Assembly: GCA_030248065.1 (NCBI GenBank)
Contig: JASAMV010007721.1
Coordinates: 62,001-126,000, forward strand
Origin: Rhynchonema sp. JSB1_4
Taxonomy: Eukaryota > Nematoda > Chromadorea > Monhysterida > Xyalidae
Length of the DNA stretch: 64,000 nucleotides
Direction of reading: 5' to 3'
How positions within the stretch are numbered: the stretch's first letter is position 1; every line of letters begins with the position of its first letter. Below, piece after piece: positions 62,422-64,000 of the stretch. A program made the position numbers and the translations under genes. Under the pieces are notes generated by a model. It saw only the letters and a list, made by a program, of their open reading frames with translations. It was not told the DNA's origin and ran no database searches.

Positions 62422-64000
62422 CTGGAAGAAAGAAAGTGACTGTGTACCTACATATATGTATATACATGTGTACTTATACAGCCTCTTTACAGTGACAGGA
62501 TGGGGTGCGGCATATAAGGTTATTGCATGCTTATAATAACTACGATAGTTGCACCCAGACGTTGAAGGCTGATTGGGGACCGAAATATATCTTTGAAAAT
62601 GTCCACCGGCACATGTTGGGGTTCACTATTTTGAGGATGACTGATGAGCTGAATGCTGAGGAAAAAAGTTAACGCAGACAAACGACAGTCAAAGATGAGC
62701 ACTACTGTATAAGCAGTTCAAGAATCCATGAGATCAAAACAGTCTGGTCCTCTTCATAGTGACACTCTTTATGGTGGAACTGTTTGTGGTGGATATTTTT
62801 CGACTCAATTTTTCTCCCCTCTCTTTTTTTATCTTTTATTTACAACTCAAATCATATATTCTCTTTTTCGCCAGACACGGCGGGGCCCCCGCCCCGTACC
62901 ACTTGTAAAAAAAAACGTTCGTATGAGTCGAGCCACCGGTTCATGAGACGCCTGCCTGTTTCGGTTCCACATGTTTTGAAACTGTTCGAAAACGAAAGAA
63001 AGAGAAATCGACAATGGATAAACATATCCGGTTTCTCTTTTTTTTTTTTACTTTGGTTTTAACTGTAACACACAGTATATCCGTACTGACTGGAGTCATT
63101 CTTTTGAGGTCTTAGGAGAGGCCCTGTACGCATCCAGATTTCAATCAGATGTCCAATGGAATAATTCTTTTGAGGTCTGAGCTTTCGCATAGATTTATCA
63201 GAGAATAAAACCGGTGCTAAGACGCGGTATAATAACAAGCAGACAAGTATGCTGAAGACAAGCTGCGCAAGCATGCATAGCCAAGTCAATCACGCTGAAA
63301 ATCAGGAGTGTGCCTGTAACAAAACACTCATGAAGACACGCCGAAGCGGGTACTGGTTAAACCCGTGCCAAAACAGGAGTTGCGAAGATCTAAACCGCCA
63401 AAGACCACGCCTAACAGGCGGCCTCATAGTGTGGGCTTGACTTCAACTGTGTCAACCACCGCTGAGTACAAACTTGGCTAGTGCAGTAGAAGCCTGTGCA
63501 GGTCCGCCTCTATCTCTTTCCTGTATTGTACATGACTTTCAAAGAAGCCGTAAATTGATCCCCCAGTTATTACGTGGGTATTGCCTTGTTAGGCATGAAC
63601 CATATTTTCATATCATACAACACTTCGTGCATTAAATACAGCTGCCCCGCAAAGCTCATGACATCACCATGCCATCTTCATACTTTATTATGACCGGTAA
63701 CCGTTGCCAGGGTTGGGCGAAAATATACAAGGTTGTATTGCTGTACTCCCTTTGTGGCGAACCGCCAGAAAAAGGCTAAGGAGCGATCGACATTTGGGCC
63801 CCAACATTTCGCCAGTAGCTTCTATTCACTACTTTGCACTGAATGTTCGAAGATGCCGGTCGCCATTCGTGTCACTATAAAGAGGGTGAATGGTATACCT
63901 GAACCAGAAATGAACATTACCAACCTTGCACTCAACCGAACTGCTGTATCGAGGTCCATTCTTTGTGGTCGCACAACCCGTATGCCGGGACGTGCACTCA
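62422..64000. other. RAF upstream intron or flank; nothing further recognised
   Basis: By position this should be intron upstream of the RAF linker exon. I looked on the minus strand for the Ras-binding domain and the C1 zinc finger (HX..CX2C) and saw neither. A phrase ATTCTTTTGAGGTCT occurs twice (about 63098 and 63164). GGCGGGGCCCCCGCCCCGT at about 62880 resembles the GC-rich words of the transposon cluster. Confidence 0.4.

Noticed and set aside
63880..64000. RAF Ras-binding domain exon on the minus strand
   Set aside because: A frame reading GIRVVRPQRMDLDTAVRL loosely recalls the domain start, but it lacks the conserved order and continues without a sensible join.

Overview
This window is animal nuclear DNA with intron-rich genes. 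I rebuilt twelve protein-coding genes by joining exons at GT-AG junctions (one GC-AG) and checking that reading frame carries across every join; in the ten genes complete in the window, summed exon lengths are exact multiples of three. Several features lean towards a nematode, perhaps an early-branching one: many acceptors ending TTTCAG, degenerate TTAGGC/GCCTAA blocks (the nematode telomere hexamer), and a Death+SEFIR adaptor resembling nematode ACTL-1. This is an inference; the conserved genes alone only say 'invertebrate animal'.

Layout. 0-2.65 kb: NHERF-like PDZ scaffold (minus, runs off the left edge). 2.65-8.9 kb: no gene recognised. 8.9-12.6 kb: complete V-ATPase subunit C (minus, 10 exons). 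12.8-26.1 kb: a dense cluster of short non-autonomous transposons, many nested, several with perfect 8-bp target duplications and hAT-like ends. 26.7-30.9 kb: BuGZ/ZNF207. 31.5-33.0 kb: mitochondrial inner-membrane peptidase subunit 2. 33.6-38.0 kb: two tandem genes for secreted C-type-lectin-like + PAN-like proteins (minus); the duplication also copied a scrap of the peptidase's last exon. 40.1-43.2 kb: membrane GT2 glycosyltransferase. 44.2-48.1 kb: secreted two-MAM-domain protein. 48.9-50.5 kb: unrecognised 193-aa protein. 51.4-54.2 kb: COP9 signalosome subunit 4 (minus). 55.0-55.8 kb: small glycine-rich membrane protein (minus). 56.2-58.7 kb: Death+SEFIR adaptor related to ACT1/CIKS. 59.0-62.4 kb: kinase half of a RAF kinase (minus; N-terminal exons lie beyond the window or were not found).

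The genes are mostly unrelated housekeeping, signalling and secreted functions and do not form an obvious operon. The most unusual material is the transposon cluster. Each element family has AT-rich core sequence bracketed by many copies of a short 'word'; in the best-represented family, three copies share the core and ends but each carries its own word, repeated on both sides of the core. Next in interest are a RAF activation loop with Glu at the position of BRAF Thr599, the Death+SEFIR adaptor, and the lectin-gene duplication.
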